64,000 nucleotides of DNA from an uncultured Bacteroidales bacterium (GCA_902789725.1 CADAPC010000002.1:1-64000), one strand, 5' to 3'. Numbered from the stretch's first letter, positions 9,618 through 20,812 are shown. The notes: generated by a model from the sequence alone, not told the origin. Numbers and translations: made by a program.

Positions 9618-11315
9618 ATGCCAACAGTTGACGATAAGAAAGTGATCTTCTCGATGGTTGGTGTGAGCAAAACCATCCAGCAGAATCAGAAGCAAGTGCT
9701 CAAAAACATCTACCTTTCCTTCTTCTACGGAGCCAAAATCGGCATCATAGGTTTGAACGGAGCGGGTAAATCCACCCTCATGAAGATCATTGCTGGCATT
9801 GATCAGCAATATCAGGGAGAGGTTGTATGGAGTCCCGGATACACAGTAGGATACCTTCCACAGGAACCTCCACTCAACGAAAAAAAATCGGTGAAAGAAA
9901 ATGTGATGGAGGGGGTACAGCATGTGTATGATGCACTGGCTGAATATGACCAAATCAATGAAAAGTTTGGCCTGCCCGAGTACTACGAAAATCCAGACAA
10001 AATGGAAAAACTCATGACTCGTCAGGCTGAGTTGCAGGACATCATTGATGCCACCGATGCTTGGAACATGGACTCCAAACTGGAGCGTGCAATGGATGCC
10101 CTGCGTTGCCCTCCTGGCGATTGGAGTGTACAAAACCTCTCTGGTGGTGAACGACGTCGGGTGGCTCTGTGCCGCCTCCTTCTTCAGAAACCCGATGTGC
10201 TCCTGCTTGATGAACCCACCAACCACCTCGATGCAGAAAGCATCGACTGGCTGGAGCAGCATCTACAACAATACGAAGGAACGGTCATCGCTGTGACTCA
10301 CGACCGCTACTTCCTCGACGATGTGTCGGAATGGATTCTCGAACTCGATCGCGGAGAAGGCATTCCCTGGAAAGGAAACTACTCCTCATGGTTGGAGCAG
10401 AAGAGCAAACGCATGGAACAGGAAGAAAAAACGGCATCCAAACGTCGCAAAACCCTCGAGCGTGAACTGGAATGGGTGCGCATGGCACCCAAAGCCCGCC
10501 AAGCAAAAGGAAAGGCGCGACTGAACTCCTACGATAAGATGCTCAATGAGGAACAGAAGCAGAAGGAAGAAAAACTCGAGATTTACATACCCAACGGTCC
10601 ACGGTTGGGCAACAAGGTAATTGAAGCTCAACATGTGGCCAAAGCCTTTGGGGAGAAAGTGCTCTTCACCGACCTCAACTTCAATCTTCCTCCCAACGGC
10701 ATTGTTGGCATCATCGGTCCCAATGGAGCAGGAAAAACCACTCTGTTCCGTCTCATTATGGGATTGGAGAAAGCTGATAGCGGCTCGTTCGAAGTTGGCG
10801 AAACTGTCAAACTCTCCTATGTTGACCAGCAGCACAAGGACATTGATCCAGAAAAGAGCGTGTATCAAGTAGTGAGTGGCGGTAATGACACCATACGCAT
10901 AGGAGGACGTGACATCAACGTTCGTGCCTACCTCTCTCGCTTCAATTTCAGCGGAGCCGACCAAGAGAAAAAGTGTGGTGTACTTTCAGGCGGCGAACGT
11001 AACCGTCTTCATCTTGCCATCGCCCTCAAGCAGGAGGGCAACGTCTTGCTGCTCGACGAACCCACCAACGACATAGATGTTAACACGCTTCGCGCCCTTG
11101 AGGAAGGTCTTGAGGCATTTGCCGGTTGTGCCGTTGTCATCAGCCACGACCGCTGGTTCCTCGATCGCATCTGCACTCACATCCTTGCATTCGAAGGTGA
11201 TGGCCAAATTTTCTACTTCGAAGGTTCCTACACCGACTACGAAGCCAACAAAGCCAAGCGTCTTGGTCTTGAAGAACCTAAGCGCATCCGCTACCGCAAA
11301 CTCATGGACGAATGA
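9618..11315 (+). CDS. ettA: ABC-F translation factor EttA
   Basis: A 565-residue soluble protein with two ABC ATPase domains, the ABC-F type that binds the ribosomal E site and gates the first elongation steps according to ADP/ATP. The first domain has [18 protein letters not shown] and [13 protein letters not shown] charged linker (about residues 245-320), the P-site tRNA interaction motif region, carries many Lys/Arg. The second domain has GPNGAGKTT, LSGGERNRL and [11 protein letters not shown]. Both ATP sites look intact, unlike the ABC-F protein at 12596-14206. Its stop overlaps the tcdA start by four bases (ATGA), so the two are translationally coupled. Confidence 0.93.
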   Translation: MPTVDDKKVIFSMVGVSKTIQQNQKQVLKNIYLSFFYGAKIGIIGLNGAGKSTLMKIIAGIDQQYQGEVVWSPGYTVGYLPQEPPLNEKKSVKENVMEGVQHVYDALAEYDQINEKFGLPEYYENPDKMEKLMTRQAELQDIIDATDAWNMDSKLERAMDALRCPPGDWSVQNLSGGERRRVALCRLLLQKPDVLLLDEPTNHLDAESIDWLEQHLQQYEGTVIAVTHDRYFLDDVSEWILELDRGEGIPWKGNYSSWLEQKSKRMEQEEKTASKRRKTLERELEWVRMAPKARQAKGKARLNSYDKMLNEEQKQKEEKLEIYIPNGPRLGNKVIEAQHVAKAFGEKVLFTDLNFNLPPNGIVGIIGPNGAGKTTLFRLIMGLEKADSGSFEVGETVKLSYVDQQHKDIDPEKSVYQVVSGGNDTIRIGGRDINVRAYLSRFNFSGADQEKKCGVLSGGERNRLHLAIALKQEGNVLLLDEPTNDIDVNTLRALEEGLEAFAGCAVVISHDRWFLDRICTHILAFEGDGQIFYFEGSYTDYEANKAKRLGLEEPKRIRYRKLMDE

Positions 11316-12040
11316 ACATGCACGTCTGCTCCCCTATTTTCACACGCGCAGAGCTTCTGCTGGGTTCAGAATCTTTGCATAGCCTCTCACAACAACGAGT
11401 CATCCTTTTTGGAGTTGGTGGTGTGGGGTCTTGGTGTGCCGAAAGCTTGGTGCGTTCGGGCATCCACCACCTGACGATTGTTGATTCAGACCTTGTATGC
11501 CCCTCCAATGTCAATCGTCAGCTTATGGCCACCACCGACACGGTGGGGCAGGTCAAAGTAGAGGCCCTTCGCCAACGCCTACTCTCCATCAACCCTGCGG
11601 CCGAGATAACCCCTTTGCAGAAAGTATTCTGTCATGAAACAGCTGTCTATTTCCATTTAGACAGCTATGACTACATCATCGATGCCATTGACTCGTTGAA
11701 AGACAAAGCCCTGTTGATAGAATTGGCCTGCGAAACCCAGGCACGCTTCTACTCCTCAATGGGAGCGGCATTAAAGATGGATCCCACAAAAATCCGAATC
11801 ACTGAATTTTGGAAAGTGAAAGGAGACCCCTTGGCCAGAGCTTTGCGCAACCGTTTTAAGCGAGAGAAACGATTTCCTAAACGGAAATTCCAGTGCGTGT
11901 ATTCCGATGAACTGCTTCGGAATAAGGTTGAGAATGCCAAGGCCAACGGTTCCCTTGTACACATCACCGCCATCTTCGGCATGATGTTGTCAGCATTGGT
12001 AGTGCAGGATGTTATTAAAGCGGTTGCTCATGAAGACTAA
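11312..12040 (+). CDS. tcdA: tRNA threonylcarbamoyladenosine dehydratase
   Basis: A 242-residue ThiF/E1-like protein of the TcdA (YgdL/CsdL) family, which uses ATP to cyclise t6A37 of tRNA to ct6A. The nucleotide-binding GVGGVGSW is at residues 35-42 with the downstream DSDLVCPSNVNRQ, and the C-terminal region keeps the family's VYSDE and GS.VH.TA.FG.M blocks. The start is the ATG overlapping the ettA stop. It overlaps cdd by 11 bases, so ettA-tcdA-cdd form a compact operon. Both ettA and tcdA act on translation. Confidence 0.9.
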   Translation: MNMHVCSPIFTRAELLLGSESLHSLSQQRVILFGVGGVGSWCAESLVRSGIHHLTIVDSDLVCPSNVNRQLMATTDTVGQVKVEALRQRLLSINPAAEITPLQKVFCHETAVYFHLDSYDYIIDAIDSLKDKALLIELACETQARFYSSMGAALKMDPTKIRITEFWKVKGDPLARALRNRFKREKRFPKRKFQCVYSDELLRNKVENAKANGSLVHITAIFGMMLSALVVQDVIKAVAHED

Positions 12041-12509
12041 ATTGATTCAAGTTTCCATCCTTGTGAAAGAGGAGCAGGAACTCAGCAAGGACGAACAGAA
12101 GCTGGTGGATGAGGCTTGTCAAGCCACCTATCGCAGCTATGCCCCCTATTCCCATTTCTACGTAGGGGCTGCAGTAGAATTGGCTGACGGCACCATCGTG
12201 TCTGGCAGCAATCAAGAGAATGCAGCCTACCCTTCTGGACTTTGCGCCGAACGCACCGCTGTATTCTATGCAGGGGCACGCTATCCAGACAATCCAATCC
12301 GTCGTCTATGCATTGCCGCTCGCGACTCGGGAGGTAGCCCACTCTGCCGCCCCATCGCTCCTTGTGGTGCCTGCCGGCAAGTGCTGCTCGAAGCTGAACA
12401 ACGGGCTGGAAGACCAATCGAGGTACTCCTTTACGGCACCGATGGCATTTACATCGTCCATAGTATAAAGGACTTGCTACCATTAGAATTTGATGAGAGC
12501 TTCTTGTAA
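12030..12509 (+). CDS. cdd: Cytidine deaminase
   Basis: A 159-residue zinc enzyme that deaminates cytidine and deoxycytidine for pyrimidine salvage. The zinc/catalytic motifs GLCAERTAVF (Cys and Glu) and PCGACRQVL (two Cys) are intact, as is the ASGSNQENAAYPSG-type substrate loop. I chose the internal ATG at 12030 (MKTKLIQVSI); an upstream in-frame start at 12009 would add seven residues and overlap tcdA further. The small size fits the homotetrameric class. Confidence 0.93.
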   Translation: MKTKLIQVSILVKEEQELSKDEQKLVDEACQATYRSYAPYSHFYVGAAVELADGTIVSGSNQENAAYPSGLCAERTAVFYAGARYPDNPIRRLCIAARDSGGSPLCRPIAPCGACRQVLLEAEQRAGRPIEVLLYGTDGIYIVHSIKDLLPLEFDESFL

Positions 12510-12595
12510 GACATATAATAATAGTAGAGGCTTGGCAGAACACAGACAATTTGTTCGCCAAGCCCCTACTATTTCCTGTAGTACCCTTTTATCGC

Positions 12596-14543
<1,948 letters not shown>

Positions 14544-14551
14544 TACCTTTG
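14544..14551 (+). promoter_or_regulatory. -7 box of gapA, followed by a structured leader
   Basis: TACCTTTG followed by a leader of about 90 bases. The leader holds the 10-bp palindrome AGATGCATCT (14563-14572) and a short hairpin TGCCA/TGGCA (14572-14587), which may stabilise the mRNA of this highly expressed gene. The -33 element is weak (TTG at 14526, spacing 15). Confidence 0.6.
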
Positions 14552-14646
14552 CACGCTGAAAGAGATGCATCTGCCATAAAAGTGGCAAATGACCTATAAG
14601 AACAAACTTTACACAGTTATTATTAACTTATAAAATTCTTAAATCA

Positions 14647-15675
14647 ATGACAAAAGTAGCTATTAACGGCTTTGGCCGTATCGGTCGCCTCGCTTTCCGT
14701 CAGATGTTCGAGGCTGAAGGTTATGAAGTAGTCGCTATCAACGACTTGACAAGCCCTAAGATGTTGGCTCACCTGCTGAAGTATGACACAGCTCAGGGTG
14801 GTTTCGCTGGCAAGTTTGGCGAAGGCAAGCACACAGTTGAAGCAACAGACAACTCAATCATTGTTGACGGTAAGGAAATCACTATCTACGCTAAGCCACA
14901 GGCAGCCGAGCTTCCTTGGGGCGAACTGGGCGTTGATGTAGTGCTCGAGTGCACAGGTTTCTACACTTCTAAGGAGAAGGCTTCTGCTCACATTCAGGCT
15001 GGTGCCAAGAAGGTAGTGATCTCTGCTCCAGCTGGCAACGACCTTCCAACCATCGTTTACAACGTTAACCACAAGACTCTGACTCCTGCCGACACAGTTA
15101 TTTCTGCAGCTTCTTGCACAACTAACTGCTTGGCTCCTATGGCAGCAGCTCTGAACGGCTACGCTCCTATCGTTTCTGGTATCATGTCAACCATCCACGC
15201 TTACACTGGCGACCAGATGATTCTCGACGGTCCTCAGCGTAAGGGCGACCTCCGCCGCAGCCGTGCTGGTGCTCAAAACATCGTTCCTAACTCAACTGGT
15301 GCTGCAAAAGCTATCGGTCTCGTAATTCCTGAACTGAACGGCAAACTCATCGGTTCTGCACAGCGCGTTCCAACTCCAACAGGTTCTACTACAATCCTCG
15401 TTGCTGTTGTGAAAGGCAAGGACATCACTAAGGAAGGCATCAACGCTGCCATGAAGGCTGCTGGTACTGAGAGTTTCGGCTACACAGAGGATCAGATAGT
15501 TTCTTCCGACATCATCGGCATGAAGTTCGGTTCTCTCTTCGACGCAACTCAGACAATGGTTTCTAAGATCGACGACGACACTTATCAAGTGCAGGTTGTT
15601 TCTTGGTATGACAACGAGAACTCTTACACTTCTCAGATGGTTCGTACTATCAAGTACCTCGCTGAGCTGAAATAA
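14647..15675 (+). CDS. gapA: Glyceraldehyde-3-phosphate dehydrogenase, type I
   Basis: A 342-residue glycolytic enzyme that oxidises glyceraldehyde 3-phosphate to 1,3-bisphosphoglycerate with NAD+. The Rossmann start [14 protein letters not shown] and the catalytic Cys157 in [12 protein letters not shown] are intact, as are the ThrGly-type phosphate sites and the C-terminal [10 protein letters not shown] block. It is a single-gene unit with its own promoter, a leader of about 90 bases and a strong terminator at 15702. Codon choice is visibly more uniform than in its neighbours, as expected for an abundant protein. Confidence 0.97.
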   Translation: MTKVAINGFGRIGRLAFRQMFEAEGYEVVAINDLTSPKMLAHLLKYDTAQGGFAGKFGEGKHTVEATDNSIIVDGKEITIYAKPQAAELPWGELGVDVVLECTGFYTSKEKASAHIQAGAKKVVISAPAGNDLPTIVYNVNHKTLTPADTVISAASCTTNCLAPMAAALNGYAPIVSGIMSTIHAYTGDQMILDGPQRKGDLRRSRAGAQNIVPNSTGAAKAIGLVIPELNGKLIGSAQRVPTPTGSTTILVAVVKGKDITKEGINAAMKAAGTESFGYTEDQIVSSDIIGMKFGSLFDATQTMVSKIDDDTYQVQVVSWYDNENSYTSQMVRTIKYLAELK

Positions 15676-15701
15676 GAGACACTCCACATACAAAAAACTG
15701 A

Positions 15702-15736
15702 AGGGGAAGCCAGTGTGAAGGCTTCCCCTCTTTTTT
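15702..15736 (+). terminator. Terminator of gapA
   Basis: Perfect 10-bp arms AGGGGAAGCC (15702-15711) and GGCTTCCCCT (15720-15729) with an 8-base loop, then C and six T. It lies 27 bases after the gapA stop. Confidence 0.9.
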
Positions 15737-15866
15737 CATCCGCAGTTGCAATGATGCGCCGTGGAACATGCCACACACAAGAGCATCATGCCGAAGGATA
15801 ACAACAAAAACAATTTATTCCTCATATTTTTTCAAACTTATTAACATACGTTACAGAAAAAATTCG

Positions 15867-15874
15867 TACCTTTG
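15867..15874 (+). promoter_or_regulatory. -7 box of mscL
   Basis: TACCTTTG, 76 bases upstream of the mscL start. No consensus TTTG is seen at -33. Confidence 0.55.
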
Positions 15875-15950
15875 CCCATGTGTTTGCAAAGACCCATTGC
15901 ACAATATAACGACATTCATTCACATTTTATTATATAAACAACAAAGTATT

Positions 15951-16421
15951 ATGGCAAAATTTATTGAAGAATTTAAGGAATTTGCCTTTAAAGGCAATGT
16001 ATTGGACATGGCTGTTGGTGTAATCATCGGCGGTGCATTTGGCAAGATTGTTTCGTCTGTCGTAGCCGATCTTATCATGCCCCTTGTGGCAGCTATGTGG
16101 GACGTGAATGTAAGCGACCTGAAGATTGAGCTCAAGCCCGGAGTTCCTGAAGTGGTTAACGAAGCTGGCGAAGTGGTAACCGAAGCAGTTGAAGCTGTCA
16201 CTTGGAACTATGGCGCTTTCTGCCAGAATGTGCTCGACTTCTTCATCATCGCCATCTGCCTCTTCTTCATCATCAAGGCCATTGCCAAGGCTTCAGCTCT
16301 TCGCAAGAAGAAGGCTGATGCCGCTGCTGCTGCCGAGGCCGCTGCTGCACCCGAACCAGAACCCACAAAGGAAGAAGTGCTGCTGACCGAAATCCGCGAC
16401 CTGCTCAAAGAGAAGAAATAA
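15951..16421 (+). CDS. mscL: Large-conductance mechanosensitive channel MscL
   Basis: A 156-residue pentameric inner-membrane channel that opens under membrane tension to release solutes on osmotic downshock. The start MAKFIEEFKEFAFKGNVLDM is the family N-terminal helix and TM1 entry; a 61-codon upstream extension is rejected. TM1 (about 14-45) contains the pore-lining AVGVIIGGAFGKIVSS, and TM2 (about 88-112) reads VLDFFIIAICLFFIIKA. The C-terminal cytoplasmic helix (EEVLLTEIRDLLKEKK) follows an Ala/Pro/Glu-rich linker (about residues 119-138) that is longer than in E. coli. The periplasmic loop is acidic and valine-rich. Confidence 0.95.
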   Translation: MAKFIEEFKEFAFKGNVLDMAVGVIIGGAFGKIVSSVVADLIMPLVAAMWDVNVSDLKIELKPGVPEVVNEAGEVVTEAVEAVTWNYGAFCQNVLDFFIIAICLFFIIKAIAKASALRKKKADAAAAAEAAAAPEPEPTKEEVLLTEIRDLLKEKK

Positions 16422-16450
16422 GCCTATTCTCCCCTCCTATCCACTCAAAC

Positions 16451-16493
16451 AAAAAAACATGCCGACCCGACAATTGACAGTTGAGTCGGCATG
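16451..16493 (-). terminator. Terminator downstream of uvrB
   Basis: Arms CATGCCGAC (16458-16466) and GTCGGCATG (16485-16493) form a 9-bp stem. On the minus strand it is followed by seven T (16451-16457). It lies about 140 bases past the uvrB stop and may also serve the convergent mscL transcript. Confidence 0.75.
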
Positions 16494-16633
16494 TTACATA
16501 CTCTGCCAAACTCGTTGTCACATTTTCCCGTGTGAGCATTCGTGTTTCATTATTCTATGCCCACAGATTAGACAAATCTCTATTATGGTCACAAAACACT
16601 GTCTGCGAGCTCAGAGGGCAAGGAAAAACTTAT

Positions 16634-18673
16634 TCATTCGCTTTCGCGCGCTTTCAGCTGCTCTTCAAGGCGGACAACCTCTTGCTTATATTCCTCAGCT
16701 TTCAGGAAGTCGAGTTTCTTGGCGGCTTCCTTCATGAGCTTGCGGTTACGCTCGATGGCACGACGAATTTCATCAGCAGACATGGCATTATAAATGGTGT
16801 CCACCTTAGCTTCGGCCACAAGGGAGGCATTCTCTTCGATGTATGCAGTGCCGGTATAGTCAACAGCCTTGTGCTGGCTGATGGCAATGTGAGCCTTCTG
16901 AATCTGTGTGGGGGTGATGCCATGCTCTTTATTGTAGGCCATCTGCTTGGCCCTGCGGCGGTTAGTCTCGTCAATGGTCAGTTGCATGGTTTCAGTGACG
17001 GTTTCGGCATACATGATGGCAAGACCGTGCACATTGCGGGCAGCCCGACCGATAATCTGCACAAGGGAACGATGGTCGCGCAAGAACCCCTGATAGTCAG
17101 CATCGAGGATGGCGACGAGCGACACTTCGGGCAGGTCGAGCCCTTCGCGAAGGAGGTTGATGCCGATGAGCACATCGTAGGTGCCGGCACGGAAGTTGCT
17201 AATGATATCAACACGGTCGAAAGTGTCAACATCGGAATGGATGTAATTAGCCTTTACTCCCACTCCGTTGAAGAAAGCCGACACTTCTTCTGCCTGCCGC
17301 TTGGTGGAGGTGATGACGAGGGTGCGCTCCCCCACTTCACTGCGCTGGTGAATCTCTTCCATCAGGTCGTCCATAAAGTTGAGCTTGGGGCGCACTTCGA
17401 TGGGAGGGTCGAGCAGGCCTGTGGGGCGGATGAGCTGCTCGACTATAACACCCTCTGCCCGCTGCAGTTCGTAATCAGCAGGTGTGGCGGATACATAAAT
17501 GGTTTGTGGAGTAAGGGCTTCAAACTCTTCAAGCCGCAAGGGACGGTTGTCCAATGCCGCAGGCAGACGGAAGGCGTAATCGACAAGGTTTTCCTTGCGG
17601 CGGCGGTCTCCCCCCCACATAGCTTTCACCTGAGGGATGGACTGGTGGCTCTCATCAACAATGAGCAAATAATCGTCGGGAAAGAAGTCGAGCAGGCAAT
17701 AAGGTCGCTCGCCAGCCGCTCTGCCGTCGAAATAGCGCGAGTAGTTCTCAATGCCCGAGCAATGTCCTGTTTCGCGAATCCACTCGAGGTCGTTGGTCAC
17801 ACGCAACTCTATCTGTTTAGCCTTTTCAGTGTCGCCCCGCTCTTCGTAATAGGCAATGCGCTCGCGAAGGTCATCTTCAATGTCATGAATGGCCTTTTGT
17901 TGCTGTTCCTTCGTGGTCATGAAGAGATTAGCCGGATAGATTTTATACTCCTTGTAAGAAGCAATGGGATAGAGGGTCTGGGTGTCTAACTCTTGAATAT
18001 CATCAATTGCATCATCGAAATAGCAAATCCGCAGAATTTTCTCATCATAAGCAAGATACACATCAAAGGTTTCTCCTTTCACGCGGAACTGCCCGCGCTC
18101 AAGTTCATCGGTTGCAGCAAGGTCATTGTTCGTGTAGAGCATATCGACCAATTTCCTCCTCAGCGTTTCCTGGGGAAGGTCTTGATCCACCTGAATGGTA
18201 AGGATGTTTTCAGCATAGCTGGTGGGAGCACCCATGCCATAGATGCAAGACACGGAAGAGACGATGACGATGTCTTGCCGCCCAGAGAGCAAGGCCGATA
18301 CGGCTGCGAGACGTTTACGGTCCAATTCTTCGTTGATGGCCAAATCTTTCTCAATATAGGTGCCCGTGGAGGGGATGTAGGCTTCGGGCTGGTAATAGTC
18401 ATAGTAGCTGACATAGTACTCCACAGCATTGTTGGGGAAGAAGGCTTTCATTTCAGTGTAAAGCTGGTGAGCCAGCGTTTTGTTATGGCTGAAAATGAGC
18501 GTGGGTTTTCCTACATTTTGGATGACATTGGCCATGGTGAATGTCTTGCCCGATCCTGTCACGCCTAAAAGCACCTGGGCTGGAAGGCCATCCTTCACGC
18601 CCTGAGTCAATTGCTTAATGGCCTGTGGCTGGTCGCCCGTAGGCTGATACTTCGAGATGAGTTGAAATTGCAT
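16634..18673 (-). CDS. uvrB: Excinuclease ABC subunit B
   Basis: A 679-residue nucleotide-excision-repair helicase that verifies damage and loads UvrC. The start MQFQLISKYQPTGDQP at 18673 is the family N-terminus; the 15-codon upstream extension is dropped. Visible elements are Walker A GVTGSGKTF, the beta-hairpin region YYVSYYDYYQPEAYIP, the DESH box (IVDESHQSIPQ), helicase motifs V/VI (INLLREGLDLPEV, QIIGRAARN) and a C-terminal UVR motif (AEEYKQEVVRLEEQL). It is transcribed away from bamD, with a terminator 140 bases downstream. Confidence 0.97.
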   Translation of the reverse strand: MQFQLISKYQPTGDQPQAIKQLTQGVKDGLPAQVLLGVTGSGKTFTMANVIQNVGKPTLIFSHNKTLAHQLYTEMKAFFPNNAVEYYVSYYDYYQPEAYIPSTGTYIEKDLAINEELDRKRLAAVSALLSGRQDIVIVSSVSCIYGMGAPTSYAENILTIQVDQDLPQETLRRKLVDMLYTNNDLAATDELERGQFRVKGETFDVYLAYDEKILRICYFDDAIDDIQELDTQTLYPIASYKEYKIYPANLFMTTKEQQQKAIHDIEDDLRERIAYYEERGDTEKAKQIELRVTNDLEWIRETGHCSGIENYSRYFDGRAAGERPYCLLDFFPDDYLLIVDESHQSIPQVKAMWGGDRRRKENLVDYAFRLPAALDNRPLRLEEFEALTPQTIYVSATPADYELQRAEGVIVEQLIRPTGLLDPPIEVRPKLNFMDDLMEEIHQRSEVGERTLVITSTKRQAEEVSAFFNGVGVKANYIHSDVDTFDRVDIISNFRAGTYDVLIGINLLREGLDLPEVSLVAILDADYQGFLRDHRSLVQIIGRAARNVHGLAIMYAETVTETMQLTIDETNRRRAKQMAYNKEHGITPTQIQKAHIAISQHKAVDYTGTAYIEENASLVAEAKVDTIYNAMSADEIRRAIERNRKLMKEAAKKLDFLKAEEYKQEVVRLEEQLKARESE

Positions 18674-18693
18674 CCTGTTATTGTTTTGGAGTG

Positions 18694-18701
18694 CAAAATT
18701 A
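18694..18701 (-). promoter_or_regulatory. -7 box of uvrB
   Basis: TAATTTTG on the minus strand, 21 bases upstream of the uvrB ATG. A clear -33 was not identified. Confidence 0.5.
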
Positions 18702-18770
18702 CAACTTTCCTTCCACAATAATCATTAAATAGGCGGCTTTTTTCTAAACAAAAGTGAAATTATGGCATGC

Positions 18771-18806
18771 AGTTACGCTTTCTTCCACAAAAAAAGCGTA
18801 ACTTTG
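18771..18806 (+). promoter_or_regulatory. bamD promoter overlapped by an 11-bp inverted repeat (candidate operator)
   Basis: The -7 box TAACTTTG is at 18799-18806, 22 bases before the bamD ATG. A perfect inverted repeat, AGTTACGCTTT (18771-18781) and AAAGCGTAACT (18793-18803), separated by 11 bases, covers the -33 position with its left arm and the -7 box with its right arm. That placement suggests a repressor or autoregulator site. Alternatively the repeat may be chance symmetry around the promoter. Confidence 0.55.
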
Positions 18807-18827
18807 CAGTGTAATTAAAAAGAAAGA

Positions 18828-19685
18828 ATGAGAAAGTTCCTACCCATCACGTTGATTTCAGCCCTCTTCATGCTGAGTTCCTGCAACTCTTACAACAGAG
18901 TGTTGAAATCAACTGATTATGATTATAAATATGAAGTAGCCAAGGAGTGCTACATGGCTGGGCAGTACACCCGCTCCTACCAACTGCTTGAAGAGCTCTA
19001 CATGGCAATGAAAGGGTCGGACCGTGGGGAAGAATCGCTATTCATGCTTAGCATGTGCTACTATAACCTGCGCGATTACGAAACCGCCGCGATGTATCTG
19101 GAACGTTACGTCAAGTCCTATCCCAAAGGGGAATATACAGAGTTGGCAAGATTTTATTGTGGCAGAGCCTCTTTCCTGCAAAGCCCCGACCCACGCCTTG
19201 ACCAATCCCCCACTTACACGGCCTTGACACAATTGCAGGATTTCTTAGAGTTTTATCCCTATTCCGAACTGCGCGAGGACGTGAACGACATGATTTACGA
19301 ACTGCAAAACCGATTGGTGCAGAAAGAATATGACAGTGCCAAACTCTACTACAACATGGGTGGCTACATCGGTAATTGCTTTTATGGAGGAAGCAACTAC
19401 GAAGCCTGCATCATAACAGCTGAGAATGCACTGAAAACTTTCCCATACACCCGAATGCGCGAGGACCTCTATATGCTCATTCTCCGCAGCCGCTACCAAC
19501 TGGCACAAAGGAGCGTGATAGAAAAAAGCGAGGAAAGATTCCAGCAAACCATTGACGAGTACTTTGGCTTCAAGAACGAATTTCCAAACAGTAAATACAT
19601 GAAGGAAGCCGACCAAATATTCAAGCATTCGTCATCGAAAGTAAAATTGGACAAAAACATTCAAGAGCAACTCTCATCGAAATAA
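18828..19685 (+). CDS. bamD: Outer-membrane assembly lipoprotein BamD
   Basis: A 285-residue lipoprotein of the BAM complex, which folds beta-barrel proteins into the outer membrane. The signal peptide ends in LSSC with lipidated Cys19. Five TPR-like helical hairpins follow, with typical YxxAxxYLERYVKSYPKGEY and CYYNLRDYETAA repeats. The length is slightly above the E. coli protein (245), as usual in Bacteroidales. It is the first gene of an operon with the omega subunit (25-base gap) and a DUF4293 protein (3-base gap). A candidate operator overlaps its promoter. Confidence 0.92.
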   Translation: MRKFLPITLISALFMLSSCNSYNRVLKSTDYDYKYEVAKECYMAGQYTRSYQLLEELYMAMKGSDRGEESLFMLSMCYYNLRDYETAAMYLERYVKSYPKGEYTELARFYCGRASFLQSPDPRLDQSPTYTALTQLQDFLEFYPYSELREDVNDMIYELQNRLVQKEYDSAKLYYNMGGYIGNCFYGGSNYEACIITAENALKTFPYTRMREDLYMLILRSRYQLAQRSVIEKSEERFQQTIDEYFGFKNEFPNSKYMKEADQIFKHSSSKVKLDKNIQEQLSSK

Positions 19686-19710
19686 TCATAAAATCAGATA
19701 AAAAACAATT

Positions 19711-20046
19711 ATGGATTTCAAGAAAACAAATGCACCCACTACTACCGTGACTCGCAACCTGATGGATTTGAGCCGCGACACCAACAATGTGTATGAAAGC
19801 GTAGTCATCATCTCTAAACGCGCCAATCAGATTGCCGCAGAGATGAAGGAAGAACTCAACAAAAAGTTGGTGGAGTTTGGTGCACACACCGACACACTGG
19901 ATGAGGTGTTTGAAAACGAGGAGCAGATTCAGATTTCGCGCTACTACGAACGTCTGCCCAAACCAACCCTCATTGCAACTCAGGAATTTCTGGAAGACAA
20001 AATCTATTATCGCAATCCTTCAAAGGAGACTGACAGAAAGCTCTAA
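19711..20046 (+). CDS. rpoZ: RNA polymerase omega subunit, Bacteroidetes type
   Basis: A 111-residue Rpb6/omega family protein that helps fold beta-prime. The core NVYESVVIISKRANQIAAEM matches the omega/Rpb6 helix that embraces the beta-prime C-terminus, and an acidic segment (DEVFENEEQ) follows. Bacteroidetes omega is divergent and lies beside bamD and a DUF4293 gene, as seen here, which supports the call. It is cytoplasmic and co-transcribed with bamD. Confidence 0.85.
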   Translation: MDFKKTNAPTTTVTRNLMDLSRDTNNVYESVVIISKRANQIAAEMKEELNKKLVEFGAHTDTLDEVFENEEQIQISRYYERLPKPTLIATQEFLEDKIYYRNPSKETDRKL

Positions 20047-20049
20047 ACC

Positions 20050-20541
20050 ATGATTCAGCGAATACAGACGGTTTATCTGGCACTGGTGCTCATTCTTTCG
20101 TTCGTAGGACTCATCACCACCATCGGAGAATATACCGTAGCAGAAACAGTTGTGGCAAATTTCACCGCTTTCACTTTTAGAGCCGATGAACAATTCAAAC
20201 TTATGGACGGAATCAGCGGGCCGTGGTGTTTAGGCACACTTCTCATCTTGGTCATGCTGCTTTCGTTAATGAGCATCATGCTTTTCCGTAAGCGCATGCG
20301 CCAGCTAAGGCTTACCATCTTCAGCACCATACTGCTTGTTGGCTACGTGATCACTTACGCCATTTTTGCCTATTTTTATCAGTTGAAATTAGAGCAAATC
20401 AGCCCTAAAGACATCGTTCCCACTTTCCACCTCAGATTTGTGGCTGTGTTCCCCCTGCTCAGCATCATCTTCAACTGCCTGGCCATCCAAGGCATCAGGA
20501 AAGACGAGGCCCTGGTTCGTTCACTTGACAGAATACGGTAA
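20050..20541 (+). CDS. DUF4293 family membrane protein
   Basis: A 163-residue integral membrane protein with four predicted spans (about 7-27, 57-77, 88-110 and 128-148) and short loops. It starts MIQRIQTVYLALV, the usual N-terminus of the DUF4293 family, which is restricted to Bacteroidetes and often follows the omega gene. No function is known. It lies 3 bases after rpoZ in the bamD operon. Confidence 0.85.
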   Translation: MIQRIQTVYLALVLILSFVGLITTIGEYTVAETVVANFTAFTFRADEQFKLMDGISGPWCLGTLLILVMLLSLMSIMLFRKRMRQLRLTIFSTILLVGYVITYAIFAYFYQLKLEQISPKDIVPTFHLRFVAVFPLLSIIFNCLAIQGIRKDEALVRSLDRIR

Positions 20542-20642
20542 AGGAAACAGGCAAATTCTCTCGCTTTAATAATATATAATAATGTGTAACAGGGCGAGGT
20601 GAAAGAAATTCTTCAAAACAGAGCATTTTTTATTGAAAATGT

Positions 20643-20673
20643 TTTGTCAGTTCAAGAAAAAGTGCTACCTTTG
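20643..20673 (+). promoter_or_regulatory. Promoter of the Gly-Leu-Leu-Gly-Gly tRNA cluster
   Basis: TTTG (20643-20646), exactly 19 bases, then TACCTTTG (20666-20673): a full match to the Bacteroidetes consensus, 66 bases upstream of the first tRNA-Gly. Confidence 0.85.
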
Positions 20674-20739
20674 CACTCGCAAACGGGAAGGAGCTAAACT
20701 CCCCAACCCAAGCAAAGTGAAGTTTGACATTCTACGCGT

Positions 20740-20812
20740 GCGGAAATAGCTCAGTTGGTAGAGCACAACCTTGCCAAGGTTGGGGTCGCGAGTTCGAGTC
20801 TCGTTTTCCGCT
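20740..20812 (+). tRNA. tRNA-Gly (anticodon GCC), copy 1
   Basis: The acceptor GCGGAAA pairs with TTTCCGC, discriminator T. The anticodon stem CAACC/GGTTG encloses TTGCCAA (GCC), and the T-arm is GCGAG-TTCGAGT-CTCGT. It is one of three identical copies in this cluster. CCA is not encoded. Confidence 0.96.

Noticed and set aside
15768..15950. N-terminal extension of mscL
   Set aside because: It covers the promoter and has no channel-like sequence; the family N-terminus begins at 15951.
16481..17989. A 502-codon plus-strand frame
   Set aside because: It is antisense to uvrB, whose motifs are complete; the plus-strand translation has no recognisable domain.
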